Shown here piece after piece: positions 11,489-24,119 of a stretch of 64,000 nt of DNA (positions are counted from its first letter, which is position 1; every line of letters starts with the position of its first letter). The notes under the pieces are model-generated. The model was not told where the DNA came from and did not search any database. It saw only the letters and a program-made list of their open reading frames with translations. The DNA lies in the NCBI GenBank assembly GCA_023101885.1, contig JALPQD010000088.1, forward strand, positions 5,721,691 to 5,785,690, written 5' to 3'. A program made the translations under genes and the position numbers. Source of the stretch: Typhlomys cinereus. Lineage: Eukaryota > Chordata > Mammalia > Rodentia > Platacanthomyidae.

Positions 11489-12054
11489 AGAAATTCAAAC
11501 TGGTTTTGTGACGTTTTCATTGAATATGTTCACGCAGGCCTTGATTTTCCAAAATAGTGATCCAAATGATGAGGACTCTGAGTTACATATTGCAAGTGCA
11601 CTTCTTTAGGATAAGTATCGAACAGAAGTTTCTATATTGTAACTCTTTGTGTTCAGGAGCAAATCACACTTGTTTTACGACGTTTGCATGAAACATGTTC
11701 ATGCATGTCGTTCCTTTCCAAAACAGTGAACCAAGTGAAGAGGACTCACAGTCATATGTAGCATGTGCACTTCTTTGGGAAGTCATATGTAGCATGTGCA
11801 CTTCTTTGAAAGTCATGTGTAGCATGTACACTTCTTTGGGAAAAGTATCCTACTCAGGTTTCTAGACTGTAAAACTTTGTATTCTGGAGCAAACAACATT
11901 TGTTTTGTGCTGATTCTACCAACTATGTTCAGGCTTGTAATGAGCTTGAAAGCAGTGACCAAGTGTGGACGCGTCAAATTCACTTGTTTCACTTTCTCTT
12001 CTCAGTGATAAGAATCCTGTAGATATTCATATGTTGTAACTTTTTATGATCAGC
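11489..12054 (+). repeat. 3-mer (A/H, I, J)
   Basis: 566 bp. A fuses to H within the GAGGACTCTGAGTT segment. The I monomer has three copies of the 31-bp segment instead of two (about 11,753-11,845), which explains the extra length over other 3-mers. Confidence 0.75.
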
Positions 12055-12728
12055 AGAAATTCACACTTGTTTTGTGACATTTTCATGGAATATGTTCACG
12101 CAGGCCTTGATTTTCCAAAATAGTGAACCAATTGAGGAGGACTGAGAGGCAAAGTTTGGAGATGCTCTTCTGAGGGATAAGTATCCTACAGAAGATTCTA
12201 TAGTGTTACACTTTGTGTTCAGGAGAAGATCATACTTGTTTTGCGACAATGGCATGTAACATGCTCACTCAGGCCATGATTTTCCAAAACAGTGAACCAA
12301 GTGAGGAGGGTTCAGAGTCAAATATTGCACATGCACTTCTTACCGGTTAGTATCCTACAGAAGTTCCTATACTGTAACTCTTTGTGTTCAGGAGAAAATC
12401 AGACTTGTTGTACGACGTTTCCATGAAACATATTCATGCATGTCATTCCCTTCCAAAATAGTGAACCAAGTGAAGAGGACTCACAGTCATATGTAGCATG
12501 TGCACTACTTTGGGACAAATATCCTACACAGGTTTATAGAGTGTAAAACTTTGTGTTCTGGAGAAAACCACATTCGTTTTGTGCTGATTCTACCAACTAT
12601 GTTCCGGCCTGTAATGAGCTTGAAAATAGTGACCAAGTGAGGAAGCCTCAAATTCACATGTTTCACTTTCACTTCTCAGTGATAAGAATCCTGTGGATGT
12701 TCATACGTTGTAACTTTTTATGTTCAGG
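12055..12728 (+). repeat. 4-mer with long-family B, I and J
   Basis: 674 bp: A, B, I, J. B keeps GAGGGTTCAG and CACATGCACTTCTTACCGG, and I is single-copy for the 31-bp segment, both long-family traits. From about 12,374 it matches 11,134 onward (offset 1,240), so a long-family piece lies inside the core edge. Confidence 0.7.
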
Positions 12729-13428
12729 AGAAATTCACACTGGTTTTGTGACGTTTTCATGGAATATGTTCACGCAGGCCTTGATTTACCAAAATAGTGA
12801 ACCAAGTGAGGAGGACTGAGAGTCAAAGTTTGGTGGTCACCTCTGAGGGATAATATTGTACAGGAGATTCTATACTGTTACACCTTGTGTTCAGGAGAAG
12901 ATCATACTTGTTTTGCGACATTGGCATGTAACATGTTCACGCAGGCCATAATTTCCTAAAATAGTGAACCAAGTGAGGAGGACTCTCAGTTAAATGTTGC
13001 AAGTGCACTTCTTTAGGATCGGTATCGAACAGAAGTTTCTATGTTGTAACTCTTTGTGTTCAGGAGGAAATCACACTTGTTTTATGACGTTTCCATGAAA
13101 CATATTCATGCATATCATTCCCTTCCAAAAGAGTGAACCAAGTGAAGAGGACTCACAGTCATATGCAGCATGTGCTCTTCATTGCGAAGCCATGTGTAGC
13201 ATGTGCACGTCTTTGAGATAAGTATCCTACACAGGATTAAAGTCTGTAAAACTTTGTATTCTGGAGAAAACAACATTTGTTTTGGGCTGATTCTACCAAC
13301 TGTGTTCAGGCTTGTAATGAGCTTGAAAATACGGACCAATTGAGGACTTGTCATATTCACGTTTCACTTTCTCTTCTCAGTGAAAATAATCCTGTAGATG
13401 TTCATACGTTGTAACTTTTTATATCCAA
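12729..13428 (+). repeat. 4-mer (A, B/H, I, J)
   Basis: 700 bp. Shares distinctive variants with 14,844-15,531, including GTACAGGAGATTC in A and GATTAAAGTCTGTAAAAC in I, at an offset of about 2.1 kb. Confidence 0.75.
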
Positions 13429-14302
13429 GAGAAATTCACACTGGTTTTGTGATGTTTTCATGGAATATGTTCACGCAGGCCTTGATTTTCCAAAATAGTG
13501 AACAAAGCGAGGAGGACTGAGAGTCAAAGTTTGGTGGTGCACTCTGAGGGATAAGTATTCTACAGAAGATTCTATAGTGTTACACTTTGTGTTCAGGAGA
13601 AGATCATAATTGTTTTGCGACATTGGCATGTAACATGTTCACGCAGGATATGATTTTCCAAAATGGTCAACCAAGTGCAGAGGATTCAGAGTCAAATGAT
13701 GGAATTACACTTCCTAGGGATAAGTATTCTAGAGAAGTTCCTATACTATAAAATTGGTGTTCAGGCAGAAATCATACTTGTTTTGTGACACTTGAATGAT
13801 ACATCTTCACACAGGCCATGAATTTACAAAATGGTGAACCAAGTGAGGAGGACTCTGAGTTAAATGTTGCAAGTGCACTTCTTTAAGATAAGTATCGAAG
13901 AGAACTTTCTATATTGTAACTCTTTGTGTTAAGGAGGAAATCACACTTGTTTTTTGACGTTTCCATGAAACATGTTGCATGCATGTCATTCCCTTCCAAA
14001 ATAGTGAACCAAGTGAAGAGGACTCACAGTCACATGTAGCATGTGCACTTCTTTGGGATGTCATATGTAGCATGTGCACTTCATTGGGATAAGTATCCTA
14101 CACAGGTTTCTAGATTGTAAAACTTTGTATTCTGGAGAAAACAACATTTTTGTTGTGCTGATTCTACCAACTATGTTCAGGCTTGTAATGAACTTGAAAA
14201 TAGTGGTAAAGCAAGGACGCATCAAATTCACATGTTTCACTTTCTCTTCTCAGTGATAAGAATCCTGTGGATGTTCATACGTTGTATCTTTTTATGATCA
14301 GG
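13429..14302 (+). repeat. Core 5-mer
   Basis: 874 bp: A, B/F, H, I (two 31-bp copies), J. The A variant GAACAAAGCGAGGAGG with CAAAGTTTGGTGGTG recurs at 18,354 and 21,703, marking a sublineage. Confidence 0.75.
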
Positions 14303-14843
14303 AGAAATTCACACTGGTTTTGTGACGTTTTCATGGAATATGTTCACGCAGGCCTTGATTTTCCAAAATAGTGATCCAAGTGAGGAGAACTCTGAGTTAA
14401 ATGTTGCAAGTGGACTTCTTTTTGATTAGTATCCAACAGAAGTTTCTATATTGTAACTCTTTTTTTTTCAGGTGGAAATCACACTTGTTTTATGACATTT
14501 CCATGAAACATGTTCATGCATGTTGTTCCCTTCCAAAATAGTGAACCAAATGAAGAGGACTCACAGTCATATGTAGCATGTGCAATAATTTCTTTGGGAA
14601 GTCATATGTAGCATGAGCACTTCTTTGGGAAAAGTATCCTACACAGCTTTCTAGACTGTAAAACTTTGTATTCTGGAGAAAACAACATTTGTTTTGTGCT
14701 GATTCTACCAGCTATGTTAAGGCTTGTATTGAGCTTGAAAGCAGTGACCAAGTGAGGACGAGTCAAATTCACATGTTTCACTTTCTCTTCTCAGTGATAA
14801 GAATCCTGTAGATATTCATACGTTGTAACTTTTTATGATCAGG
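14303..14843 (+). repeat. 3-mer (A/H, I, J)
   Basis: 541 bp. The variant GTGGACTTCTTTTTGATTAG in the A/H chimera recurs at 17,816-18,353 only, so these two 3-mers are sisters. Confidence 0.75.
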
Positions 14844-15531
14844 AGAAATTCACACTGGTTTTGTGACGTTTTCATGAAATATGTTCGCGCAGGCCTTGAT
14901 TTACCAAAATAGTGAACCAAGTGAGGAGGACTGAGAGTCAAAGTTTGGTGGTGCACTTCTGAGGGATAATATTGTACAGGAGATTCTCCTTGTGTTCAGG
15001 AGAAGATCATGCTTGTTTTGCGACATTGGCATGTAACATGTTCACGCAGGCCATGATTTTCTATAATAGTGAACCAAGTGAGGAGGACTCTCAGTTAAAT
15101 GTTGCAAGTGCACTTTTTAGGATCAGTATCGAACAGAAGTTTCTATGTTGTACTCTTTGTGTTCAGGAGGAAAGCACACTTGTTTTATGACGTTTCCTGA
15201 AACATGTTCATGCATGTCGTTCCCTTCCAAAAGAGTGAACCAAGTGAAGAGGACTCACAGTCATATGCAGCATGTGCTCTTCATTGCGAAGCCATGTGTA
15301 GCATGTGCACGTCTTTGAGATAAGTATCCTACACAGGATTAAAGTCTGTAAAACTTTGTATTCTGGAGAAAACAACATTTGTTTTGTGCTGATTCTACCA
15401 ACTGTGTTCAGGCTTGTAATGAGCTTGAAAATAGTGACCAAGTGAGGACTTGTCATATTCACGTTTCAGTTTCTCTTCTCAGTGATAATAATCCTGTAGA
15501 TGTTCATATGTTGTAACTTTTTATATTCAGG
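14844..15531 (+). repeat. 4-mer (A, B/H, I, J)
   Basis: 688 bp, sister of 12,729-13,428. Its J ending (CACGTTTCAGTTTCTCTTC, then TTTTTATATTCAGG) matches the J ending at 18,220-18,353, which belongs to a different unit type. Confidence 0.75.
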
Positions 15532-16236
15532 AGAAATTCACACTGGTTTTGTGAGGTTTTCATTGAATATATTCACGCAGGCCATGATTTTCCAAAACAG
15601 TGAACCAATTTCGGAGGATTCAGGCTCAAATGATGGAATTTCACTTCCTAGGGATAAGTATCCTAGAGAAGTTCCTATATTATAAAATTGGTGTTCAGGC
15701 GAAAATCATACTTGTTTTGTGACATTTGAATGGCACAGGTTCACACAGGCCATGATTTTACAAAATAGTGAACCAAGTGAGGAGGACTCTGAGTTAAATG
15801 TTGCAAGTGCACTTCTTCAAGATAAGTATCGAAGAGAACTTTCTATATTGTAACTCTTTGTGTTCAGGAGGAATTCACACTTGTTTTTTGACGTTTCCAT
15901 GAAACATGTTGTATGCATGTCGTTCCCTTCCAAAAGAATGAACCAAGTGAAGAGGACTCACAGTCATATACAGCATGTGCACTTCTTTGGGATGTCATAT
16001 GTAGCATGTGCACTTCTTTGGGAAAGGTATCCTACACAGCTTTCTAGACTGTAAAACTTTGTGTTCTGCAGATAAGAACATTTGTTTTGTGCTAATTCTA
16101 ACAACTATGTTCAGGCTTGTAATGAGCTTGAAAATAGTGACCAAGTGAAGACGCGTCAAAGTCAGACATTTCACTTTCACTTCTCAGTGAAAAGAAACCT
16201 GTAGATGTTCATACATTGTAACTTTTTATGTTCAGG
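15532..16236 (+). repeat. 4-mer (A/F, H, I, J)
   Basis: 705 bp. The first monomer starts as A (CACTGGTTTTGTGAGG) and ends as F (GGAGGATTCAGGCTC, CCTAGAGAAG). The same unusual chimera opens 19,249-19,941. Confidence 0.75.
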
Positions 16237-17110
16237 GGAAATTCACACTGGATTTGTGACGTTTTCAAGGAATATGTTCAAGCAGGCCTGGATTTTCCAA
16301 AATAGTGAACCAAGTGAGGAGGACCGAGAGTCAAATGTTGGAGGTGCACTTCTGAGGGATAAGTATCCTACAGAAGATTCTATAGAGTTACACTTTGTGT
16401 TGAGGAGAAGATCATACTTGTTTTGTGCCATTGGCATGTAACATGTTAAGGCAGGCCATGATTTTCCAAAATAGTGAACCAAGAGCGGAGGATTCAGAGT
16501 CAAATGGTGGAATTTTACTTCCTAGGGATAAGTATCCTAGAGAAGTTCCTATACTACAAAATTGGTGTTCAGGTGAAAATCATACTTTTTTTTTGACATT
16601 TGAATGGCACATGTTCACACAGGCCATGATTTTACAAAATAGTGAACTAAGTGAGGAGGATTCTGAGTTAAATGTTGCAAGTGCACTTCTTTAAGATAAG
16701 TATCAAAGAGAACTTTCTATATTGTAACTCTTTGTGTTTAGGAGGAATTCACACTTGTTTTTTGACGTTTCCATGAAACATGTTGCATGCATGTCATTTC
16801 CTTCCAAATTAGTGAACTAAGTGAAGAGGACTCACAGTCATATGTAACATGTGCACTTCTTTGGGATGTCACATGTAGCATGTGCACTTCTTTGGGAAAT
16901 GTATCCTACACAAGTTTCTAGTCTGTAAAACTTTGTATTCTGGAGAAAACAACATTTGTTTTGTGATAATTCTACCAACTATGTTCAGGCTTGTAATGAG
17001 CTTGAAAATAGTGACCAAGTTAGGACCCGTTAAATTCAGACATTTCACTTTCACTTCTCAGTGATAAGAATCCTGTAGATGTTCATACATTGTAACTTTT
17101 TATGTTCAGG
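16237..17110 (+). repeat. Core 5-mer
   Basis: 874 bp: A, B/F, H, I, J. I has both 31-bp copies. A reads GAGGACCGAGAGTC, a private change. Confidence 0.75.
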
Positions 17111-17815
17111 AGAAATTCACACTGGTATTGTGACGTTTTCATGGAATATGTTCACGCATGCCTTGATTTTCCAAAATAGTGAACCAAGTGAGGAGGACTG
17201 AGAGTCAAATGTTGGAGGTGCACTTCTGAGGGATAAGTATCCTACAGAAGATTCTATAGAGTTACACTTTGTGTTCAGGAGAAGATCATAGTTGTTTTGT
17301 GACATTGGCATGTAACATGTTCAGGTAGGCCATGATTTTCTAAAATTGTGAACCAAGTGAGGAGGACTCTCAGTTAAATGTTGCAAGTACACTTCTTTAG
17401 GATAAGGATCGAACAGAAGTTTCTATGTTGTAACTCTTTGTGTTCAGGAGGAAATCACACTTGTTTTACGACGTTTCCATGAAACATATTCATGCATGTC
17501 GTTCCCTTCCAAAATAGTGAACCAAGTGAAGAGGACTCACAGTCATATGTAGCATGTGCACTTCTTTCTGAAGTCATGTGTAGCATGTGCACTTCATTGG
17601 GCTAAGTATCCTACACATGTTTCTAGATTGTAAAACTTTGTATTCTGGAGAAAACAACATTTTTTTTGTGCTGATTCTACCAACTATGTTCAGGCTTGTC
17701 ATGAACTTGAAAATAGTGGTCAAGCGAGGACGCATCAAATTCACATGTTTCACTTACTCTTCTCAGTGATAAGAATCCTGTGGATGTTCATACGTTGTAT
17801 CTTTTTATGATCAGG
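17111..17815 (+). repeat. 4-mer (A, B/H, I, J)
   Basis: 705 bp. Its last third (from about 17,583) matches 14,070 onward at an offset of 3,513 bp, continuing into the next unit. Confidence 0.75.
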
Positions 17816-18353
17816 AGAAATTCACACTGGTTTTGTGACGTTTTCATGGAATATGTTCACGCAGGCCTTGATTTTCCAAAATAGTGATCCAAGTGAGAAG
17901 AACTATGAGTTAAATGTTGAAAGTGGACTTCTTTTTGATTAGTATCGAACAGAAGTTTCTATATTATAACTCTTTATTTTCAGGTGGAAATCACACTTGT
18001 TTTCCGACATTTCCATGAAACATGTTCATGCATGTTGTTCCCTTCCAAAATAGTGAACCAAATGTAGAGGACTCACAGTCATATGTAGCTTGTGCACTTA
18101 TTTCTTTGGGAAGTCATATGTAGCATGAGCACTTCTTTGGGAAAAGTATCCTACACAGCTTTATAGACTGTAAAACTTTGTATTCTGGAGAAAACAACAT
18201 TTGCTTTGTGCTGATTCTACCAACTGTGTTCAGGCATGTAATGAGCTTGAAAATAGTGACCAAGTGAGGACTTGTCATATTCACGTTTCAGTTTCTCTTC
18301 TCAGTGATAATAATCCTGTAGATGTTCATATGTTGTAACTTTTTATATTCAGG
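17816..18353 (+). repeat. 3-mer (A/H, I, J)
   Basis: 538 bp, sister of 14,303-14,843 in its first two monomers, but the J end is that of 15,390-15,531. The unit is therefore mosaic. Confidence 0.7.
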
Positions 18354-19248
18354 AGAAATTCACACTGGTTTTGTGACGTTTTCATGGAATATGTTCACGC
18401 AGGCCTTGATTTTCCAAAATTGTGAACAAAGCGAGGAGGACTGAGAGTCAAAGTTTGGTGGTGCACTTCTGAGGGATAAGTATTCTACAGAAGATTCTAC
18501 AGTGTTACACTTTGTGTTCAGGAGAAGATCATACTTGTTTTCCGACATTGGCATGAAACAAGTTCACGCAGGCCGTGATTTTCAAAAATAGTCAACCAAG
18601 TGCAGAGGATTCAGAGTCAAATGATGGAATTTCACTTCCTAGGGATAAGTATCCTAGAGAAGTTCCTATACTATAAAATTGATGTTCAGGCAGAAATCAT
18701 ACTTGTTTTGTGACATTTGAATGATACATGTTCACACAGGCCATGAATTTACAAAATGGTGAACCAAGTGAGGAGGACTCTGAGTTAAATGTTGCAAGTG
18801 CACTTTTTTAAGATAAGTATCGAAGAGAACTTTCTGTATTGTAACTCTTTGTGTTCAGGAGGAAATCACACTTGTTTTTTGACGTTTCCATGAAACATGT
18901 TGCATGCATGTCATTCCCTTCCAAAATAGTGAACCAAGTGAAGAGGACTCACAGTCACATGTAGCATGTGCACTTCTTTGGGATGTCATATGTAGCATGT
19001 GCGCTTCTTTGGGAAAAGTATACTACACCGGTTTCTAGACTGTCTACACCAGTTTCTAGACTGTAAAACTTTGTATTCTGGAGAAAACAACATTTGTTTT
19101 GTGCTAATTCTATCAACTATGTTCAGGCTTGTAATGAGTTTGAAAATAGTGACCAGGTGAGGACGCGTCAAATTCACATGTTTCACTTTCTCTTCTCAGT
19201 GATAAGAATCCTGTAGATTTTCATACGTTGTAACTTTTTATGTTCAGG
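18354..19248 (+). repeat. Core 5-mer with extra 21-bp duplication
   Basis: 895 bp: A, B/F, H, I, J. The excess over 870 bp comes from a 21-bp tandem duplication at 19,023-19,064 at the end of the I monomer. Confidence 0.75.
19023..19064 (+). repeat. 21-bp direct tandem duplication
   Basis: The segment CTACACC-GTTTCTAGACTGT occurs twice in a row (19,023-19,043 and 19,044-19,064), differing at one base (CCGG versus CCAG). It is unique to this unit. Confidence 0.85.
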
Positions 19249-19941
19249 AGAAATTCACACTAGTTTTGTGAGGTTTTCATTGAATATATTCACGCAGGCC
19301 ATGATTTTCCAAAACAGTGAACCAATTGCGGAGGATTCAGACTCAAATGATGGAATTTCACTTCCTAGGGATAAGTATCCTAGAGAAGTTCCTATACTAT
19401 AAAATTGGTGTTCAGGCGAAAATCATATTTGTTTTGTGACATTTGAATGGCACAGGTTCACACAGGCCATGATTTTACAAAATAGTGAACCAAGTGAAGA
19501 GGACTTATCATAAAGCACTTCTTTATGATAAGTATAGAAGAGAACTTTCTATATTGTAACTCTTTGTGTTCAGGAGGAAATTCACACTTGTTTTTTGACG
19601 TTTCCATGAACATATGCATGCATGTCGTTCCCTTCCAAAATAGTGAACCAAATGAAGAGGACTCACAGTCATATGTAGCATGTACACTTCTTTGGGATGT
19701 CATATGTAGCATATGCACTTCTTTTGGATAAGTATCCTACACAGGTTTCTAGACTGTAAACCTTTGTATTCTGGTAAAAACAACATATGTTTTGTGCTGA
19801 TACTACCAACTATGTTCAGGCTTGTAATGAGCTTGAAAATAGTGGTCAAGCGACAATGCCTCAAATTCAGACGTTTCACTTTCACTTCGCAGTGATAAGA
19901 ATCCTGTAGATGTTCATACGTTGTAACTTTTTGTGTCCAGG
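19249..19941 (+). repeat. 4-mer (A/F, H, I, J), H shortened
   Basis: 693 bp, sister of 15,532-16,236. The H monomer is shortened around 19,503-19,520, where GGACT runs directly into TATCATAAAGCACTTC. Confidence 0.7.
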
Positions 19942-20833
19942 AGAAATTCACACTGGTTTTGTGACGTTTTCATGGAAAATGTCCACCCAGTCCTTGAGAT
20001 TCCAAAGTAGTGAACCAAGTGAGTAGGACTGAGAGTCAAATGCTGGAAGTGCACTTCTTAGGGATAAGTATCCTACAGAAGATTCTATAGTGTTACACTT
20101 TGTTTTCAGGAGAAGATCATACTTGTTTTGCGAATTTCGCATATAACATGTTCACAGAGGCCATGATTTTCCAAAAGATTGAACCAAGTGTGGAGGATTC
20201 AGAGTCAAATGTTGGAATTTCACTTCTTAGGTATAAGTATCCTAGAGAAGTTCCTACACTGTAACATTTGTGTTCAGGCAAAAATCATACTTGTTTTGTG
20301 ACATTTGAATGGCACATGTGCACACAGGCCATGATTTTACAAAATAGTGAACCAGGTGAGGAGGACTCTGAGTTAAATGTTACAAGTGCACTTCTTTAGG
20401 ATAAGTATCGAAGAGAACATTGTAAATCTTTGTGTTCAGAAATAAATCACACTTGTTTTATGACGTTTCCATGAAACATGTTTATGCATGCTGTTCCCTT
20501 TCAAAATAGTGAACCACGTGAAGAGGACTCACAGTCATATGTAGGATGTGCAATTCTTTGGGAAGTCATATGTAGCATGTACACTTCTTTGGGAAGTCAT
20601 ATGTCGCATGTGCACTTCTTTGGGATAAGTATCCTACACAGGTTTCTAGACTGTAAATTTTGTATTCTGGAGAAAACAACATTTGTTTTGTGCTGATTCT
20701 CTCATGTTCAGGCTTGTAATGAGCTTGAAAATAGTGACCAAGTGGGGACACGTCAAATTCACAAGTTTCACTTTCTCTTCTCAGTGATAAGAATCCTGTA
20801 GATGTTCATACGTTGTAACTTTTTATGTTCAGG
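19942..20833 (+). repeat. Core 5-mer with triple 31-bp segment
   Basis: 892 bp. The I monomer has three 31-bp copies (about 20,535-20,630). J is shortened at GATTCTCTCATGTTCAGG. The left edge of the 5,365-bp duplication falls inside this I monomer. Confidence 0.75.
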
Positions 20834-21702
20834 AGAAATTCACACTGGTTTTGTGACATTTGCATGGAATATGTTCACTCAGGCCTTGATTTTCCAAAAT
20901 AGTGAACCAAGTCAGGAGGACTGAGAGTCAAATGTTGGAGGTGCACTTCTTAGGGATAAGTATCCTTCAGAAGATACTATAGTGTTACATTTTGTGTTCA
21001 GGAGTAGATCATACTTATTTTGCGACATTCCCATATGTTAACGCAGGCCATGATTTTCCAATATAGTGAATCAAGGGGGGAAGGATTCAGAATCGAATGT
21101 TGGAATTTCACTTATTAGGGATAAGTATTCTAGAGAAGTTCCTATACTGTAACATTGGTGTTCAGAAGAAAATCATACTTGTTTTGGGACATTTGAATAT
21201 CACATGTTCACACAGGCCATGATTTTCCAAAATAGTGAACCAAGTGAGGAGGACTCTGAGTTAAATGTTTCAAGTGCACAACTTTAGGATAAGCATTGAA
21301 CAGAAGATTCTTTATTGTAACTCTTTGTGTTCAGGAGGAAATCACACTTTTTTTATGACGTTTGCATGAAACATGTTCATGCATGTCGTTCCCTTTCAAA
21401 ATAGTGAACCAAGTGAAAAGGACTCACAGTCATATGTTGCATGTGCTCTTCTTTCTGAAGTCTCGTGTAGCATGTGCACTTCCTTGGGATAAGTATTCTG
21501 CACAGGTTACCAGACTGTAAAACTTTGTATTCTGGAGAAAACAACATTTGTTTTGTTCTGATTCTACCAAGTCTGTTCAGGCTTGTAATGAGCTTGAAAA
21601 TAGTGGTAAAGCGAGGACGCGTCAAATTCACATGTTTCACATTCTCTTCTCTGTGATAATAATCCTGTAGATGTTCATACGTTGTAACTTTTTATGTTCA
21701 GG
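20834..21702 (+). repeat. Core 5-mer
   Basis: 869 bp: A, B/F, H, I, J. B is shortened at CATTCCCATATGTTAACGC and the B/F join reads CAAGGGGGGAAGG. Duplicated at 26,200-27,068. Confidence 0.75.
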
Positions 21703-22576
21703 AGAAATTCACACTGGTTTTGTGATGTTTTCATGGAATATGTTCACGCAGGCCTTGATTTTCCAAAATAGTGAACAAAGCGAGGAGGACTGAGAGTCAA
21801 AGTTTGGTGGTGCACTTCTGAGGGATAAGTATTGTACAGAAGATTCTATAGTGTTACACTTTGTGTTCAGGAGAAGATCATACTTGTTTTGCAACATTGG
21901 CATGTAACATGTTCACTCAGGCCGTGATTTTCCAAAATGGTGAACCAAGTGCAGAGGAATCAGAGTCAAATGATGGAAATTCACTTCCTAGGGATAAGTA
22001 TCCTAGAGAAGTTCCTATACTATAAAATTGGTGTTCAGCCGAAAATCATACTTGTTTTGTGACATTTGAATGGCACATGTTGACACAGGCCATGATTTTA
22101 CAAAGTAGTGAACCAAGTGAGGAGGACTCTGAGTTAAATGTTGCAAGTGCACTTCTTTAAGATAAGTATCGAAGAGAACTTTCTATACTGTAACTCTTTG
22201 TGTTCAGGAGGAAATTCACACTTGTTTTTTGACATTTCCATGAAACATATCCATGCATGTCTTTCCCTTCCAAAATAGTGAACCAAGTAACGAGGACTCA
22301 CAGTCATATGCAGGATGTACACATCTTTGGGATGTCATATGTAGCATATGCACTTCTTTTGGATAAGTATCCTACACAGGTTTCTAGACTGTAAAATTTT
22401 GTATCATGGAGAAAACAACCTTTTTTTTTTGCTGATTCTACCAACTATGTTCAGGCTTATAATGAGCTTGATAATAGTGACCAAGTGAGGATGCGGCAAA
22501 TTCACATGTTTCACTCTCTCTTCTCAGTGATAAGAATCCTGTAGATGTTCATTCGTTGTAACTTTTTATGTTCAGA
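21703..22576 (+). repeat. Core 5-mer
   Basis: 874 bp with the GAACAAAGCGAGG variant in A. The J monomer starts with a T run (22,421-22,430). Duplicated at 27,069-27,941. Confidence 0.75.
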
Positions 22577-23249
22577 AGAAATTCACACTGGTTTTGTGAC
22601 GTTTTCATGGAATATGTTCACGCAGGCCTTGATTTTCCAAAATAGTGAACCTAGTGTGGATGACTGAGAGTGAAATATTGGAGGTGCACTTCTGAAGTAT
22701 AAGTATCCTACAGAAGATTCTATAGTTTTACACTTTGTGTTCAGCAGAAGATCATAGTTGTTTAGCGACATTGGCATTTAACATGTTCACGCAGGCCATG
22801 ATTTTCCAAAATAGTGAACCAAGTGACGAGGACTCTGAGTTAAATGTTGCAAGTGCAAGCCTTTAGGATAAATATCGAACATAAGTTTCTATATTGTAAC
22901 TCTTTCTGTTCAAGAGGAAATCACACATGTTTTACGACGCATCCGTGAAACATGTTCATGCATATCGTTCCCTTCCAAAATAGTGAACCAAGTGAAGAGG
23001 ACTCACAGTCATATGTAGCATGTGCACTTCTTTGGATAAGTATCCTGCACAGGTTTCTAGACTATAAAACTATGTATTCTGGAGAAAACAACATTTGTTT
23101 TCTGCTGATTCTACCAACTACGTTCAGTCTTTTAACGAGCTTGAAAGCAGTGAAAAAGTGAGGACGCGTCAAATTCTCATGTTGCATTTTCTCTTCTCAA
23201 TGATAAGAATCCTGTAGATGTTCATACGTTGTAACTTTTTATGTTCAGG
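22577..23249 (+). repeat. 4-mer (A, B/H, I, J), single 31-bp copy
   Basis: 673 bp. The I monomer has only one copy of the 31-bp segment, an exception in the core. Duplicated at 27,942-28,614. Confidence 0.75.
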
Positions 23250-24119
23250 AGAAATTCACACTGGTTTTGTGACATTTTCATGGAATATGTTCATGCAGGC
23301 CTTGATTTTCCAAAATAGTGAACCAAGTGAGGAGGACTGAGAGGCAAAGTTTGGAGGTACACTTCTGAGGGATAAGTATCCTACAGAAGATTCTATAGTG
23401 TTACACTTTTTGTTCAGGAGAAGATCATACTTGTTTTGCGAATTTGGCATGTAACATGTAGAAGCAGGCCATGATTTTCCAAAATAGGGAACCAAGTGCG
23501 GAGGTTTCAGAGTCAACTGTTGGAATTTCACTTCCTAGGGATAAGTATCCTAGAGAAGTTCCTATACTGTAACATTGGTGTTCAGGCGAAAATCATACTT
23601 GTTTTGTGACATTTGAATGGCACATGTTCACACAGGCCATGATTTTACAAAATAGTGAACCAAGTGAGGAGGACTCTGAGTTAAATGTTGCAAGTGCACT
23701 TCTTTAGGATAAGTATCGAACAGAAGTTTCTATATTGTAACTATTTGTGTTCAGGAGGAAATCACACTTGTTTTACGACGTTTCCATGAAACATGTTCAT
23801 GCATGTCGTTCCCTTCCAAAATGGTGAACCAAGTGAAGAGCACTCACAGTCATATGTAGAATGCGCTGTTCTTTGTGAAGTCATGCGTACCATGTTCACT
23901 TCTTTGGGATAAGTATCCTACACAGGTTTCTAGATTGAAAAACTTTGTATTCTGGAAAAAACAACATTTGATTTGTGATGATTCTACCAACTGTGTTCAG
24001 GCTTGTAATGAGCTTGATAATAGTGACCAAGTGAGGATGCGTCAAATTCAAGTTTCACTTTCTCTCCTCAGTGATAAGAATCCTGTAGATGTTCATACGT
24101 TGTAACTTTTTATGTTCTG
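23250..24119 (+). repeat. Core 5-mer
   Basis: About 870 bp: A, B/F, H, I, J. J ends with ATGTTCTGAGG instead of ATGTTCAGG. Duplicated at 28,615-29,485. Confidence 0.75.

Noticed and set aside
11740..11850. 31-bp repeats as a separate minisatellite locus
   Set aside because: They lie at the same site inside I monomers across the core and are a lineage feature of that monomer, not an independent locus.
22421..22430. T run as a terminator or polymerase III stop
   Set aside because: It is a slippage expansion in the start of a J monomer, nine or ten bases long in the two copies of the duplication; there is no upstream RNA gene.
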